DNA of 7,508 nt from Thermoproteales archaeon (GCA_027068725.1 JAMOMD010000298.1:1-7508); one strand, 5' to 3'; shown: positions 1-5,763, counted from the stretch's first letter. The notes: generated by a model from the letters alone, not told the origin. Translations and numbers: made by a program.

Positions 1-135
1 CCCTATCTCTACAACTTTCAGGATTCCTCCTCTCTTATGTTCAAGAATTTTTGTATTGAGAATAGTTTCAAGTCCTTTAATTGTTAGATATGTGTCTTCT
101 GATGGCTTGTAGACTTTTTCGCATGGGTCTGTCAT
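1..135 (-). CDS. HemK/Mtq2-type protein-glutamine methyltransferase, N-terminal fragment
   Basis: Only the first 45 codons lie in the window; the gene continues past the left edge. The translation begins MTDPCEKVYKPSEDTYL and reaches VVEIG at the edge. The VYxPSEDTxL signature near the N-terminus followed by a (V/L)xxxEIG SAM-binding motif I is typical of the archaeal/eukaryotic HemK2/Mtq2 (N6AMT1) branch. Known members transfer a methyl group from S-adenosylmethionine to the glutamine of the GGQ motif in the class I release factor, in the cytosol. The catalytic NPPY motif lies outside the window and cannot be checked. The ATG shares its A with the TAA stop of the upstream membrane-protein gene (TAATG), and no Shine-Dalgarno sequence precedes it, so translation is probably coupled. 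Family assignment is fairly sure; the exact substrate is inferred from the family. Confidence 0.82.
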   Translation of the reverse strand, partial: MTDPCEKVYKPSEDTYLTIKGLETILNTKILEHKRGGILKVVEIG

Positions 136-968
136 TAGACTAGTGTCTGTAGTCTTATCATTGTGTAGACTATTATCGATGGTATCAGTAGTGTTATTAC
201 TGTTATCAGGAACGTGTTTTCAAACGTTTTTCCTGTGTAGTATGATAGCTGTGTTGTTGTGCTAACTGTTGCAAATGTTGCTAGTGTTAGTTTTATTGTT
301 TCTTCGAGTATTAGTTTGTAGTTTGCTGATATTACTAATGTCTTTATTAGCTGTTCTATAGGTAGGTAGAGTAGTGTTATGCAGAGACATGTGCAGAGCA
401 TTGTGACTACTGGCAGTATTCCTGATTTGTGGCGCAGTAGTATCCAGTATGTACATAGCATGTATATTGATAGTGCAAGTATTGATACTGTGGTTGCATA
501 TACTCTAAGACTTGGATTTGCTAAACGTAGTGGAAATAGTGCGATAAGTCCATTACCGCTGTTTAATAGAAGCACGATTCCAAATACTGCAAGTACTAGT
601 AGAAGCAGTGTGCCAACAGGTCCTGACAAGGCTATGTACATTGATATTGTTCTCAGAGATATTGCATCGAGAAAGCGAAGCATATTTCCACTCTCGTTTG
701 CTTTATTAAGCACGTCCTGATCGAGTGATAGTAGTCTCGATAGTACATCTTCTCCCTTCTGTTCTATGCATATGATAGAGTCATTTACTGATACGAGACC
801 TTCACGTCTCAGAAGCTCTGCCTCGTACATGAGCATTGCATAGTCTAAGTTGACTCTTCTCGCCAGGTCTGGAATAGGCAGACACTTGTCACGTCGCAGC
901 GCACTCAATATTCGCAGTCTCCTGCTACTGGACAGAGCTAGGTATATGCTAGATAGCGAATTTGTCAT
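135..968 (-). CDS. Membrane protein with N-terminal winged-helix domain (putative membrane-bound regulator)
   Basis: I do not recognise a named family. Residues 5-80 read as a winged helix: helix about 7-26 (containing SRRLRILSALRR), a second 30-41 (LPIPDLARRVNL), a recognition-like helix 42-57 (AMLMYEAELLRREGLV) and a wing plus helix to about 80. This resembles ArsR-like HTH domains of archaeal regulators. After a short linker come about four membrane helices (roughly 114-136, 156-178, 183-203, 252-272), with a weaker hydrophobic helix at 222-240. The likely layout is a cytosolic DNA-binding head on a membrane anchor, so it may sense a membrane or external signal. It is the first gene of a minus-strand operon with the downstream HemK/Mtq2 gene (TAATG overlap). 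The ATG lies about 8 nt after the start predicted from the TTTAAA box at 1000-1005. DNA binding and target are inferred. Confidence 0.7.
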   Translation of the reverse strand: MTNSLSSIYLALSSSRRLRILSALRRDKCLPIPDLARRVNLDYAMLMYEAELLRREGLVSVNDSIICIEQKGEDVLSRLLSLDQDVLNKANESGNMLRFLDAISLRTISMYIALSGPVGTLLLLVLAVFGIVLLLNSGNGLIALFPLRLANPSLRVYATTVSILALSIYMLCTYWILLRHKSGILPVVTMLCTCLCITLLYLPIEQLIKTLVISANYKLILEETIKLTLATFATVSTTTQLSYYTGKTFENTFLITVITLLIPSIIVYTMIRLQTLV

Positions 969-994
969 CTTTACTCAGGTACATGGCGTACAAA

Positions 995-1006
995 GGATAT
1001 TTAAAG
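995..1006. promoter_or_regulatory. Shared divergent TATA element (TTTAAA core at 1000-1005)
   Basis: The 60-bp gap between the divergent genes at 968 (minus) and 1029 (plus) has one clear TATA-like element, GGATATTTAAAG. Its palindromic TTTAAA core is centred at 1002.5. On the plus strand this predicts transcription starting at about 1029, exactly at the GTG start codon (a leaderless mRNA). On the minus strand it predicts a start near 976, a leader of about 8 nt. The purine-rich AAAGGA before the box on the plus strand looks like a BRE; the minus-strand equivalent (CATTAC) is weaker, so the plus direction may be favoured. Spacings are read from sequence; use in both directions is inferred. 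Confidence 0.6.
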
Positions 1007-1028
1007 TAATGAGCCTAACCTCAACATA

Positions 1029-1991
1029 GTGCCAAGCCTCGACTCTCTGAAAGAGAATCTGTACTCATTCATTGCAAAGAACGAACATGTTGACTTACAC
1101 AAACTTCTAAAATGGGCTGAAGAGCACGGCACAGGTAAGCTAGGCCTATTTCTTCTTCTAAAAATGCTTGAAAAAGAAAAGAGAATAACAGTAAGTGAAC
1201 TAAAAGAAAATATTGCAAGTATAAAACTAAAAGATGGAGAACTCAAAATAGAAATACCAAGAGCTGTCGAGGCTGCTCACGTACAGGTACATAAAACAAC
1301 TGCAAAGAGAAAAGTTGCAACACTTGAAACAATACTAGGACTAGAATCTACGAAGAAGCAGACTACCAAGAAGGTCACTAAGACAACGTCAAAGACAGTC
1401 ACTATCGAGAAGGTAGTGCAGAAGCAACCGCAGCAGTCGATAGTTCAAGAAGAGAAACCTGAGACTAGGATAGAAACTGAGACTAAGTCGCAGCTGCAGG
1501 CACCTGTTCAGGAAGTACAGCAGGTAGTGACAACACAAGAGATACAAAAGCAGACACAGCAGACAGTCTTGGGAACTGTCTCACAGCAGATTGAGCAAAA
1601 ACCTGAAGTTTCACAGCCTATTCAGCAGCCTACCCCTGTTCCGTCGGAACATGTTCCTGAACTTAAAGAAATTGTTAGAGAAGTTATAGAAGAGTCTCGT
1701 GGTCTTCCAGTAGATGAGAGTAGGCTTGAGCAAGTAGTTACGTCTATTCTAGCTTATCTCTCTCGTTACTGGAGTGTTGGTGAACTTAGGCTAAGGCTAG
1801 ATATATCTAAGATGCTTAGTCAGAAGCTTGGTATAGATCAGGAAGTTCTATTTGAGGTAGTTGGTAGAATTCTGAAAGTTTTGAAGAGATTTGATATTGT
1901 TGAGATTGTTGAGCCAGGAGTTGTTAATTTACTTAGAAGAGATGTTTGTAAAGAATTTAGGATTAAGCTTTCAGAAGTCCTAGGCTTTTAG
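1029..1991 (+). CDS. Hypothetical two-domain protein with long Gln-rich linker
   Basis: I do not recognise this 320-aa protein. Residues 1-75 form a compact, mostly helical domain (two to three helices, then a short KLKDGELKIEI hairpin), resembling a small winged-helix fold. Residues about 90-205 are low-complexity, rich in Gln, Thr, Lys, Val and Pro; I count 21 Gln in residues 131-200. Residues 206-320 form a second helical domain ending in helix 270-287 and a hairpin-like IVEIVEPGVVNLL, again winged-helix-like. No signal peptide or membrane segment is visible, so it is probably cytosolic and possibly a nucleic-acid-binding or scaffold protein. The GTG start is chosen because an in-frame stop lies at 1002-1004, the next ATG is codon 46, and the TATA box predicts transcription from this base. 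Codon endings shift from mainly A/C/G to mainly T/G after about codon 200. Its end overlaps rps25e by 29 nt. Confidence 0.75.
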   Translation: MPSLDSLKENLYSFIAKNEHVDLHKLLKWAEEHGTGKLGLFLLLKMLEKEKRITVSELKENIASIKLKDGELKIEIPRAVEAAHVQVHKTTAKRKVATLETILGLESTKKQTTKKVTKTTSKTVTIEKVVQKQPQQSIVQEEKPETRIETETKSQLQAPVQEVQQVVTTQEIQKQTQQTVLGTVSQQIEQKPEVSQPIQQPTPVPSEHVPELKEIVREVIEESRGLPVDESRLEQVVTSILAYLSRYWSVGELRLRLDISKMLSQKLGIDQEVLFEVVGRILKVLKRFDIVEIVEPGVVNLLRRDVCKEFRIKLSEVLGF

Positions 1992-2304
1992 CTCTCTCAA
2001 CTGGAACGTATATTTCTGTTCTGTGTCCCTTAGATACGAGGTATAGTACTCCCTGATCTCTTAGTGCTCTTAGGATGTGGAGTGCTGTGCTCATCTTGAG
2101 GCCGTACTTGCTGGCAATTATGTATGGTGTGACGCAGTCCATCTTCATTACATCTCTCTTAATCTCCTCGAATAGCTTCTCGTCAACTAGCAGGACCTTG
2201 GTCTGCTTTCTCTCTTCAGCAGCCTTCTGCTTCTCCTTCTGCTCCTTCTCCTTTTCCATTCTCTTTACGAGCTGGGATAATGTTGGCTTCTTTTTGCCGC
2301 CCAT
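1963..2304 (-). CDS. rps25e: 30S ribosomal protein S25e
   Basis: This 113-aa protein begins MGGKKKPTLSQL, the hallmark start of crenarchaeal S25e. A strongly basic and acidic helical tail (residues 12-35, rich in Lys and Glu) is followed by the winged-helix core at about 43-100, with VTPYIIASKYGLKMSTALHI and the wing GVLYLVSKGHRTEIYVP. The length is normal for the family. S25e is a small-subunit protein near the head and E-site side; it is found in eukaryotes and some archaea, not bacteria. The gene is single, divergent from tbp, with its own promoter (2335-2343) and an estimated leader of about 8 nt. Codons end mostly in C, G or A, as expected of a highly expressed gene. Its last 29 nt overlap the convergent gene at 1029-1991. 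Assignment is near certain. Confidence 0.97.
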   Translation of the reverse strand: MGGKKKPTLSQLVKRMEKEKEQKEKQKAAEERKQTKVLLVDEKLFEEIKRDVMKMDCVTPYIIASKYGLKMSTALHILRALRDQGVLYLVSKGHRTEIYVPVERAKSLGLLKA

Positions 2305-2334
2305 GGATATCCGTGTGAGTGTGCTAGCAGGGAG

Positions 2335-2343
2335 TTTTTAACC
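2335..2343 (-). promoter_or_regulatory. rps25e promoter TATA box
   Basis: Read on the minus strand this is GGTTAAAAA, centred near 2338. A crenarchaeal spacing of about 26 bp puts the transcription start near 2312, giving a leader of about 8 nt before the ATG at 2304. Upstream on the same strand is an A-rich TTAATAA that could act as the BRE. No Shine-Dalgarno match precedes the ATG. Confidence 0.5.
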
Positions 2344-2402
2344 TTATTAATGAGGAGTGTCGATCTAGAAATATCAGGACGGTAGCTTCTACTGAGTCGC
2401 GC

Positions 2403-2429
2403 GTAAGGCTTTTTAAAGTTTTATAAGCC
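2403..2429 (+). promoter_or_regulatory. tbp promoter: tandem TATA-like boxes within an imperfect inverted repeat
   Basis: A BRE-like GTAAGG (2403-2408) leads into TTTTTAAA (2410-2417), which predicts transcription from about 2440, 7 nt before the tbp ATG. A second A/T box, TTTTATAA (2419-2426), predicts a start at about 2449, essentially on the ATG at 2447. The pair is flanked by inverted arms GGCTT (2407-2411) and AAGCC (2425-2429). The upstream box has the better BRE and is my preferred promoter. The gene's own product binds such boxes, so feedback is possible, but this is inference. Confidence 0.55.
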
Positions 2430-2446
2430 TTCGATAAGAGAGCTCC

Positions 2447-3070
2447 ATGGGTAAGCCTACTTATAGAATTGAGAATGTTGTAGCGACAGTTAACCTTGGC
2501 GTTGAGCTTGATCTTGAGAAACTTGCCGAGAGATTACCAGCAGCAGAGTACAACCCAGACCAGTTCCCTGGACTCATTCTGAGACTCCAGAGACCGAAGG
2601 TTTCCGCTCTCATCTTCAGGACAGGCAAGATGGTGTGCACAGGAGCCAAGAGTGAGGAGGAGCTTAAGCGTGCAGTCAAGACAATTGTCAAGATACTGAG
2701 CGATCATGGCGTCAAGATAACTAAGCCACCTGAGATACAGATACAGAACATCGTAGCTTCAGGAAACCTAAAGGCAGAGGTCGACATCGAGAAGGCTGCG
2801 CTACTCCTAGAGAACGCAATGTACGAGCCAGAGCAGTTCCCTGGACTCATATACAGAATGGACAACCCCAAAGTTGTACTACTGATATTCAGCTCAGGCA
2901 AGATCGTGTGCACTGGTGCTAAGAAGGAGTCTCAGGTACAGGAAGCAATAAACAAGATCTACCAGATCCTGAAGGAGATCGGAGCCCTATACGAGGAGGC
3001 TAGAGAGGAGAGAAAGGTCACCGAAGAAGCTGTACCAGCTGAGGAGGAGACCGAGGAGATCGAGGAATAG
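2447..3070 (+). CDS. tbp: TATA-box-binding protein (TBP)
   Basis: TBP binds the TATA element and, with TFB, recruits RNA polymerase to archaeal promoters. The two imperfect direct repeats are plain: IENVVATVNL (8-17) against IQNIVASGNL (99-108), YNPDQFPGLI (35-44) against YEPEQFPGLI (126-135), and SGKIVCTGAK-type strands (59-68 and 150-159). The DNA-kinking phenylalanine pairs known from TBP structures fall at F40/F57 and F131/F148, each 17 residues apart, and the minor-groove asparagines at N10 and N101. Residues 182-207 are an acidic tail rich in Glu, common but variable in archaeal TBPs. The length of 207 aa is slightly above the usual 180-200 because of this tail. The ATG sits 7 nt after the predicted transcription start. 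The 239-aa gene follows after 10 nt and is probably co-transcribed; rps25e is divergent. Assignment is certain. Confidence 0.98.
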   Translation: MGKPTYRIENVVATVNLGVELDLEKLAERLPAAEYNPDQFPGLILRLQRPKVSALIFRTGKMVCTGAKSEEELKRAVKTIVKILSDHGVKITKPPEIQIQNIVASGNLKAEVDIEKAALLLENAMYEPEQFPGLIYRMDNPKVVLLIFSSGKIVCTGAKKESQVQEAINKIYQILKEIGALYEEAREERKVTEEAVPAEEETEEIEE

Positions 3071-3080
3071 AGGGATACTA

Positions 3081-3800
3081 ATGGTTCTTCAAGTAATAAA
3101 ACTAGGCCTAATCGCGGACCCATTTAAGCTCACAGATACAATAGTTAGAAAACTCAGAGGAGTCAAGATCTTTCTGAAAATACCAATCTCCGGAAAACAG
3201 ATAGATAAAGCAATCAAGATAGCACGCTACCTCGAAGTTGACGGAATACTACTTCCATTAAGTAGTCTCATTAAGTCTAACATAATTCAAAAAATATCCG
3301 AGATAGGAAACTTCAGACTCGTACTTAAGATAGATGTCAAAAAAGTAACAAACGAACTAAAGCTATACATAAACACGATAACACAAATACATGAAATAAT
3401 ACCACTAATAGAAGTTGGAAAAACTCTAAACACATTATCACTGCTTGAGCTTCCAAAAATAACAACAATAATAATAGACTACAGAGCACTACAGACAAAT
3501 CAGGAATATGTAACAGCAAGAAAGATTCTGAACAAGGTAATATACCTGCGAGACTATGTACTATCCCTAGTAAGATCTCGCAACGTGACAATAGGCAGTA
3601 TTGTTACAAAAATGCCCTATCAATCATTTGAGATAGTTAGAGAGCTTGTTCAACTCTCAACACTGTTCATTGTTACGAAGGTTGAGGATGCTCTAGTACT
3701 TCAGAGCATACTTGAAAAGTTTACAACATCACAATTCTATGATTACATAACGAAAATGTTTGTTCCAGAAGAGGCAAATATAGAAGTAACAATAGAGTAA
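3081..3800 (+). CDS. Hypothetical protein with (beta-alpha)8-like pattern, possibly RNase P Rpp30-like
   Basis: I do not firmly recognise this 239-aa protein. It shows eight short hydrophobic strands alternating with amphipathic helices: about 5-12, 28-36, 53-60, 78-86, 106-112, 127-134, 168-176 and 193-200. This is the pattern of a TIM barrel. No metal-binding or catalytic motif of a known barrel enzyme stands out. Two stretches faintly recall archaeal RNase P protein 3 (Rpp30, a barrel protein of about 210 aa): the VDGILLP...FRLVLKIDV region, and the last third (SIVTKMPYQSFEIVREL then a helix starting VEDALVLQS). However, the spacing between them is too long by about 50 residues, so this is only a candidate. 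The ATG is 10 nt after the tbp stop with a weak GAGGGAT ribosome binding site at 3070-3076, implying an operon with tbp. Codons are much richer in A than those of tbp. Confidence 0.7.
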   Translation: MVLQVIKLGLIADPFKLTDTIVRKLRGVKIFLKIPISGKQIDKAIKIARYLEVDGILLPLSSLIKSNIIQKISEIGNFRLVLKIDVKKVTNELKLYINTITQIHEIIPLIEVGKTLNTLSLLELPKITTIIIDYRALQTNQEYVTARKILNKVIYLRDYVLSLVRSRNVTIGSIVTKMPYQSFEIVRELVQLSTLFIVTKVEDALVLQSILEKFTTSQFYDYITKMFVPEEANIEVTIE

Positions 3801-3855
3801 ACCTGAGCCCATTCCTGATGGATAACTAAATAATCGTGTCCATTACGTACTTGTC

Positions 3856-3862
3856 TTTTAAG
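3856..3862 (+). promoter_or_regulatory. hjc promoter TATA box
   Basis: TTTTAAG, centred near 3859, predicts transcription from about 3885, which is the G of the GTG start codon. The hjc mRNA is therefore probably leaderless. No ribosome binding site precedes the GTG. The rest of the 84-bp gap (3801-3884) holds no gene that I can see. Confidence 0.55.
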
Positions 3863-3873
3863 TCTACTAGACT
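3861..3873. repeat. 13-bp perfect inverted repeat at the hjc promoter
   Basis: AGTCTA-C-TAGACT has six-base arms around one central base. It overlaps the last two bases of the TATA box and ends 11 bp before the predicted leaderless start, so a bound dimeric protein would compete with assembly of the transcription complex. Function as an operator is inferred; a repeat this short can arise by chance. Confidence 0.4.
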
Positions 3874-3884
3874 ACGTCATTAAT

Positions 3885-4364
3885 GTGAACAACACGAAGA
3901 CTAAAGGCGTCCGTGTAGAGCGCGAGCTTGCTAACAAGTTTTGGCAACTTGGTTTTGCCGTCGTAAGATCAGGTTCCTCAGGAGGAGGTGTTCGAAAAAG
4001 GTTTGCACCAGACTTAGTAGTGATGAGAAATGGAAAGATTGCTGTTCTAGAAGTCAAGTACAGGAGTAAAGACAGTAGAGTTCAGCTAGATATAGACAGA
4101 ATATACAAGTTGAGAGAATTTGCAAATCGTGCTGGTGCAAAAGCATACATTGCTGTAAAATTTAGTAATGAACAGTGGAGATTTGTAAGTATTGAACAGA
4201 TTACACAGCTTCTAGAAAATGGCAATAACGGTAATAGTAAGTATATTTACCTCACTAGAGAATACGTGACTAAGAATGGCCTAACTTTAAGAGAATTTGT
4301 AGAGAGGGAGTTCTTTACAAATAATGATATAATCAATTATCTACGCGACAAACTTTCTCAATGA
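3885..4364 (+). CDS. hjc: Holliday junction resolvase Hjc
   Basis: Hjc is a dimeric endonuclease that cuts four-way DNA junctions symmetrically during recombination and fork repair. The N-terminal 60 residues carry the archaeal resolvase signature: TKGVRVERELANKFWQLGF, then VVRSGSSGG, then APDLVV and IAVLEVKYR. The metal-binding and catalytic residues known from Sulfolobus Hjc (E12, D42, E55, K57) correspond here to E12, D43, E56 and K58; R28 and the following Ser-Gly match the conserved R-x(3)-SG block. At 159 aa it is somewhat longer than the usual 120-145 aa, with the extra length in a polar insert (NGNNGNS, 112-118) and the C-terminal helices. GTG is chosen as start because it sits at the predicted leaderless start point and yields the normal N-terminus; the next in-frame ATG would remove E12. 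The 3' end overlaps the convergent kinase gene by 24 nt. All catalytic residues are intact. Confidence 0.94.
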   Translation: MNNTKTKGVRVERELANKFWQLGFAVVRSGSSGGGVRKRFAPDLVVMRNGKIAVLEVKYRSKDSRVQLDIDRIYKLREFANRAGAKAYIAVKFSNEQWRFVSIEQITQLLENGNNGNSKYIYLTREYVTKNGLTLREFVEREFFTNNDIINYLRDKLSQ

Positions 4365-5360
4365 TTCTGGAGTATTAAATACAAGTGCTGCAGCACCTAC
4401 TAGGACGACATTATCGCCAAATTTTGTTAATCTAAATTCTGGTATTCTGAATCCTCTCATGAGATATTGTCCAAGATATTTTCTGAATTCCATTATTAGA
4501 TCATAGTTGTTTAGAGCTATGCTTCCGCCAAATATTACAAGCTCAGGATTGTATAAGTGTATTGCACTTGCTATTCCACGTGCGTTAAATATGCATATTT
4601 TCTCAAAAATTTCTCTACAAAATGGGTCTCCTTCTCTTAGAAGGTTAAAGAAGTGTACTGTTATGTCTCTAGGATCTTTGCATGATTTTACTATGTCTGG
4701 GAGTTTTGTGTTTTCAATATTTTTCTTTTTGTTTAGTTCTCTTTGGATAAGTTTTGGTATTCCCATACCTGAGCAGTATGCTTCCCAGTGACCTATGCCT
4801 CCGCATCCACATGTTAGTGCATCTTCGCTTGTGTCAACTATGACGTGTCCAATCTCGTGTGCGTTACCGTCAGCACCTAGGAGTAGCGTGTCGTTAACTA
4901 CTGCTCCTCCTCCTATCCCTGTGCTCATGGTTATGTACAGAACGTTGCTATGGTCTCTCCCATGTCCGTACGTTACTTCTCCCCATACTGCAGCTACACA
5001 GTCATTTGCTAGATAGACAGGTAGTCTAGTCTTATCCTGAAGATAGTCCCTGAGTGGGTACTCCTGATCTGGCTTAGGCAGGTTCGGACTCTTCACAATA
5101 ACACCTCTCCTAAGGTCGAGTGGTCCTATGGAGCCTATGCCAATACCTTCAAGTTCTGCAAAACTCATACCTCGTCCTGATAGTAGTCTCTCGCCTAGCT
5201 GAAGTATAGCCTCAGCAATTGCTGTAGGCTCCTCAGATCTCAGAACTATGTCTGGTGTGCGATCCTCAACAACATCAAGAATCGTGCCATCGCTTCGTGC
5301 AATAGCTACTCTAAGTCTTGTTGCACCAATATCAACACAGAGACAGTACTTTCTCTGCAT
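4341..5360 (-). CDS. ROK-family sugar kinase (glucokinase/hexokinase type)
   Basis: ROK kinases phosphorylate glucose or related hexoses with ATP in the cytosol. Visible motifs in order: the phosphate loop DIGATRLRVA (10-19), the catalytic Asp D120 in LANDCVAAVWGE, the glycine-rich STGIGGG (146-152), HEIGH (168-172) with the sugar/zinc-binding residues E169 and H172, the zinc knuckle C184/C186 in CGCGGIGHWEAY, and FGGS (277-280) in the adenosine site. The third zinc cysteine (CxCGxxGC) is replaced by H191; related archaeal hexokinases may share this. Length (339 aa) is at the upper end of the family. The ATG shares its A with the TAA of the upstream 132-aa gene and has no Shine-Dalgarno, so expression depends on the pilin-like operon at 5360-6834. 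Sugar specificity cannot be told from sequence; glucose and N-acetylated hexoses are the obvious candidates. Codon choice becomes A-rich toward the 3' end. Confidence 0.92.
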   Translation of the reverse strand: MQRKYCLCVDIGATRLRVAIARSDGTILDVVEDRTPDIVLRSEEPTAIAEAILQLGERLLSGRGMSFAELEGIGIGSIGPLDLRRGVIVKSPNLPKPDQEYPLRDYLQDKTRLPVYLANDCVAAVWGEVTYGHGRDHSNVLYITMSTGIGGGAVVNDTLLLGADGNAHEIGHVIVDTSEDALTCGCGGIGHWEAYCSGMGIPKLIQRELNKKKNIENTKLPDIVKSCKDPRDITVHFFNLLREGDPFCREIFEKICIFNARGIASAIHLYNPELVIFGGSIALNNYDLIMEFRKYLGQYLMRGFRIPEFRLTKFGDNVVLVGAAALVFNTPESLRKFVA

Positions 5361-5758
5361 TATGTTACAACATGTTGTATAGATACTTTATACGTGCCAT
5401 CACTAGTCGACAATATAACGTAGGCACCTGCTGAGCTACTGCATCTAAACACCACTACTATAGACGCATCAGGACTAACATAAATTCCATCTTCACGTAC
5501 TACCGACCCCTTCTCCTGAAGTATCTTATATAAGACACAGCTCAAGTATCTTCCATCAATATCTGCTACTTTTATACCATAGACATGTAGTGTTGATAGA
5601 CCTATGTTACTAATCTTAACAAAGACAAGAGTACCAACTTCCTGAGCTGATACTTGAGGTCTTGGACATAGAAACATTTTGATATAGTATGGAAATACTA
5701 CAGCAAAAATACAGACAACAACTACTGCACAGATTAGAGACCATACAACATAATCCAT
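5360..5758 (-). CDS. Small pilin/archaellum-stator-like membrane-anchored protein
   Basis: This 132-aa protein has one N-terminal membrane helix (about 4-24, starting MDYVVWSLICAVVVV) followed by an all-beta outer domain. The domain shows the pattern of archaeal pilin and FlaF/FlaG-like immunoglobulin folds: VFVKISNIGLSTLHVYGIKV (45-64), a turn GIYVSPDASIVVVFRC (91-106) and a final GAYVILST hairpin. There is no Lys/Arg-Gly prepilin cleavage site, so it may remain anchored rather than be processed. Its outer cysteines are C31, C74 and C106. It starts 7 nt after the 247-aa gene, with a perfect GGTGATG ribosome binding site containing that gene's stop, and ends in a TAATG overlap with the ROK kinase. 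Family assignment is by pattern only; function is inferred to be in a cell-surface filament or its anchor. Confidence 0.75.
   Translation of the reverse strand: MDYVVWSLICAVVVVCIFAVVFPYYIKMFLCPRPQVSAQEVGTLVFVKISNIGLSTLHVYGIKVADIDGRYLSCVLYKILQEKGSVVREDGIYVSPDASIVVVFRCSSSAGAYVILSTSDGTYKVSIQHVVT
5366..5379. repeat. 14-bp perfect palindrome just before the ROK kinase start
   Basis: TACAACATGTTGTA reads identically on both strands. It lies in the last codons of the 132-aa gene (encoding the Gln-His-Val-Val region) and ends 5 nt before the ROK kinase ATG. It could be an operator, or fold only if two transcripts pair, since it has no loop. It may also be chance codon use. Confidence 0.45.
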
Positions 5759-5763
5759 GTTAT

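Noticed and set aside
138..148. Short inverted arms AGAC/GTCT near the methyltransferase start
   Set aside because: Four-base arms in coding sequence are too short to separate from chance.
379..720. Open frame on the plus strand (about 113 codons) opposite the winged-helix membrane protein
   Set aside because: It lies wholly within the coherent minus-strand gene, has no promoter or ribosome binding site, and its translation shows no domain or membrane pattern.
2461..2913. Minus-strand open frames opposite tbp
   Set aside because: TBP is certain on the plus strand; the two antisense frames resemble each other only because the TBP repeats do.
3337..3591. Leucine-rich minus-strand open frame opposite the 239-aa gene
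   Set aside because: Its apparent hydrophobicity follows from A-rich sense codons read backwards, and it has no start signals.
3801..3884. Possible small RNA or terminator between the 239-aa gene and hjc
   Set aside because: No clear T-run terminator or stable stem other than the short promoter repeat; the gap is explained by the hjc promoter.
4507..5016. Plus-strand open frames opposite the ROK kinase
   Set aside because: The minus strand encodes all ROK motifs across this region; the plus-strand frames are by-products of its codon use.
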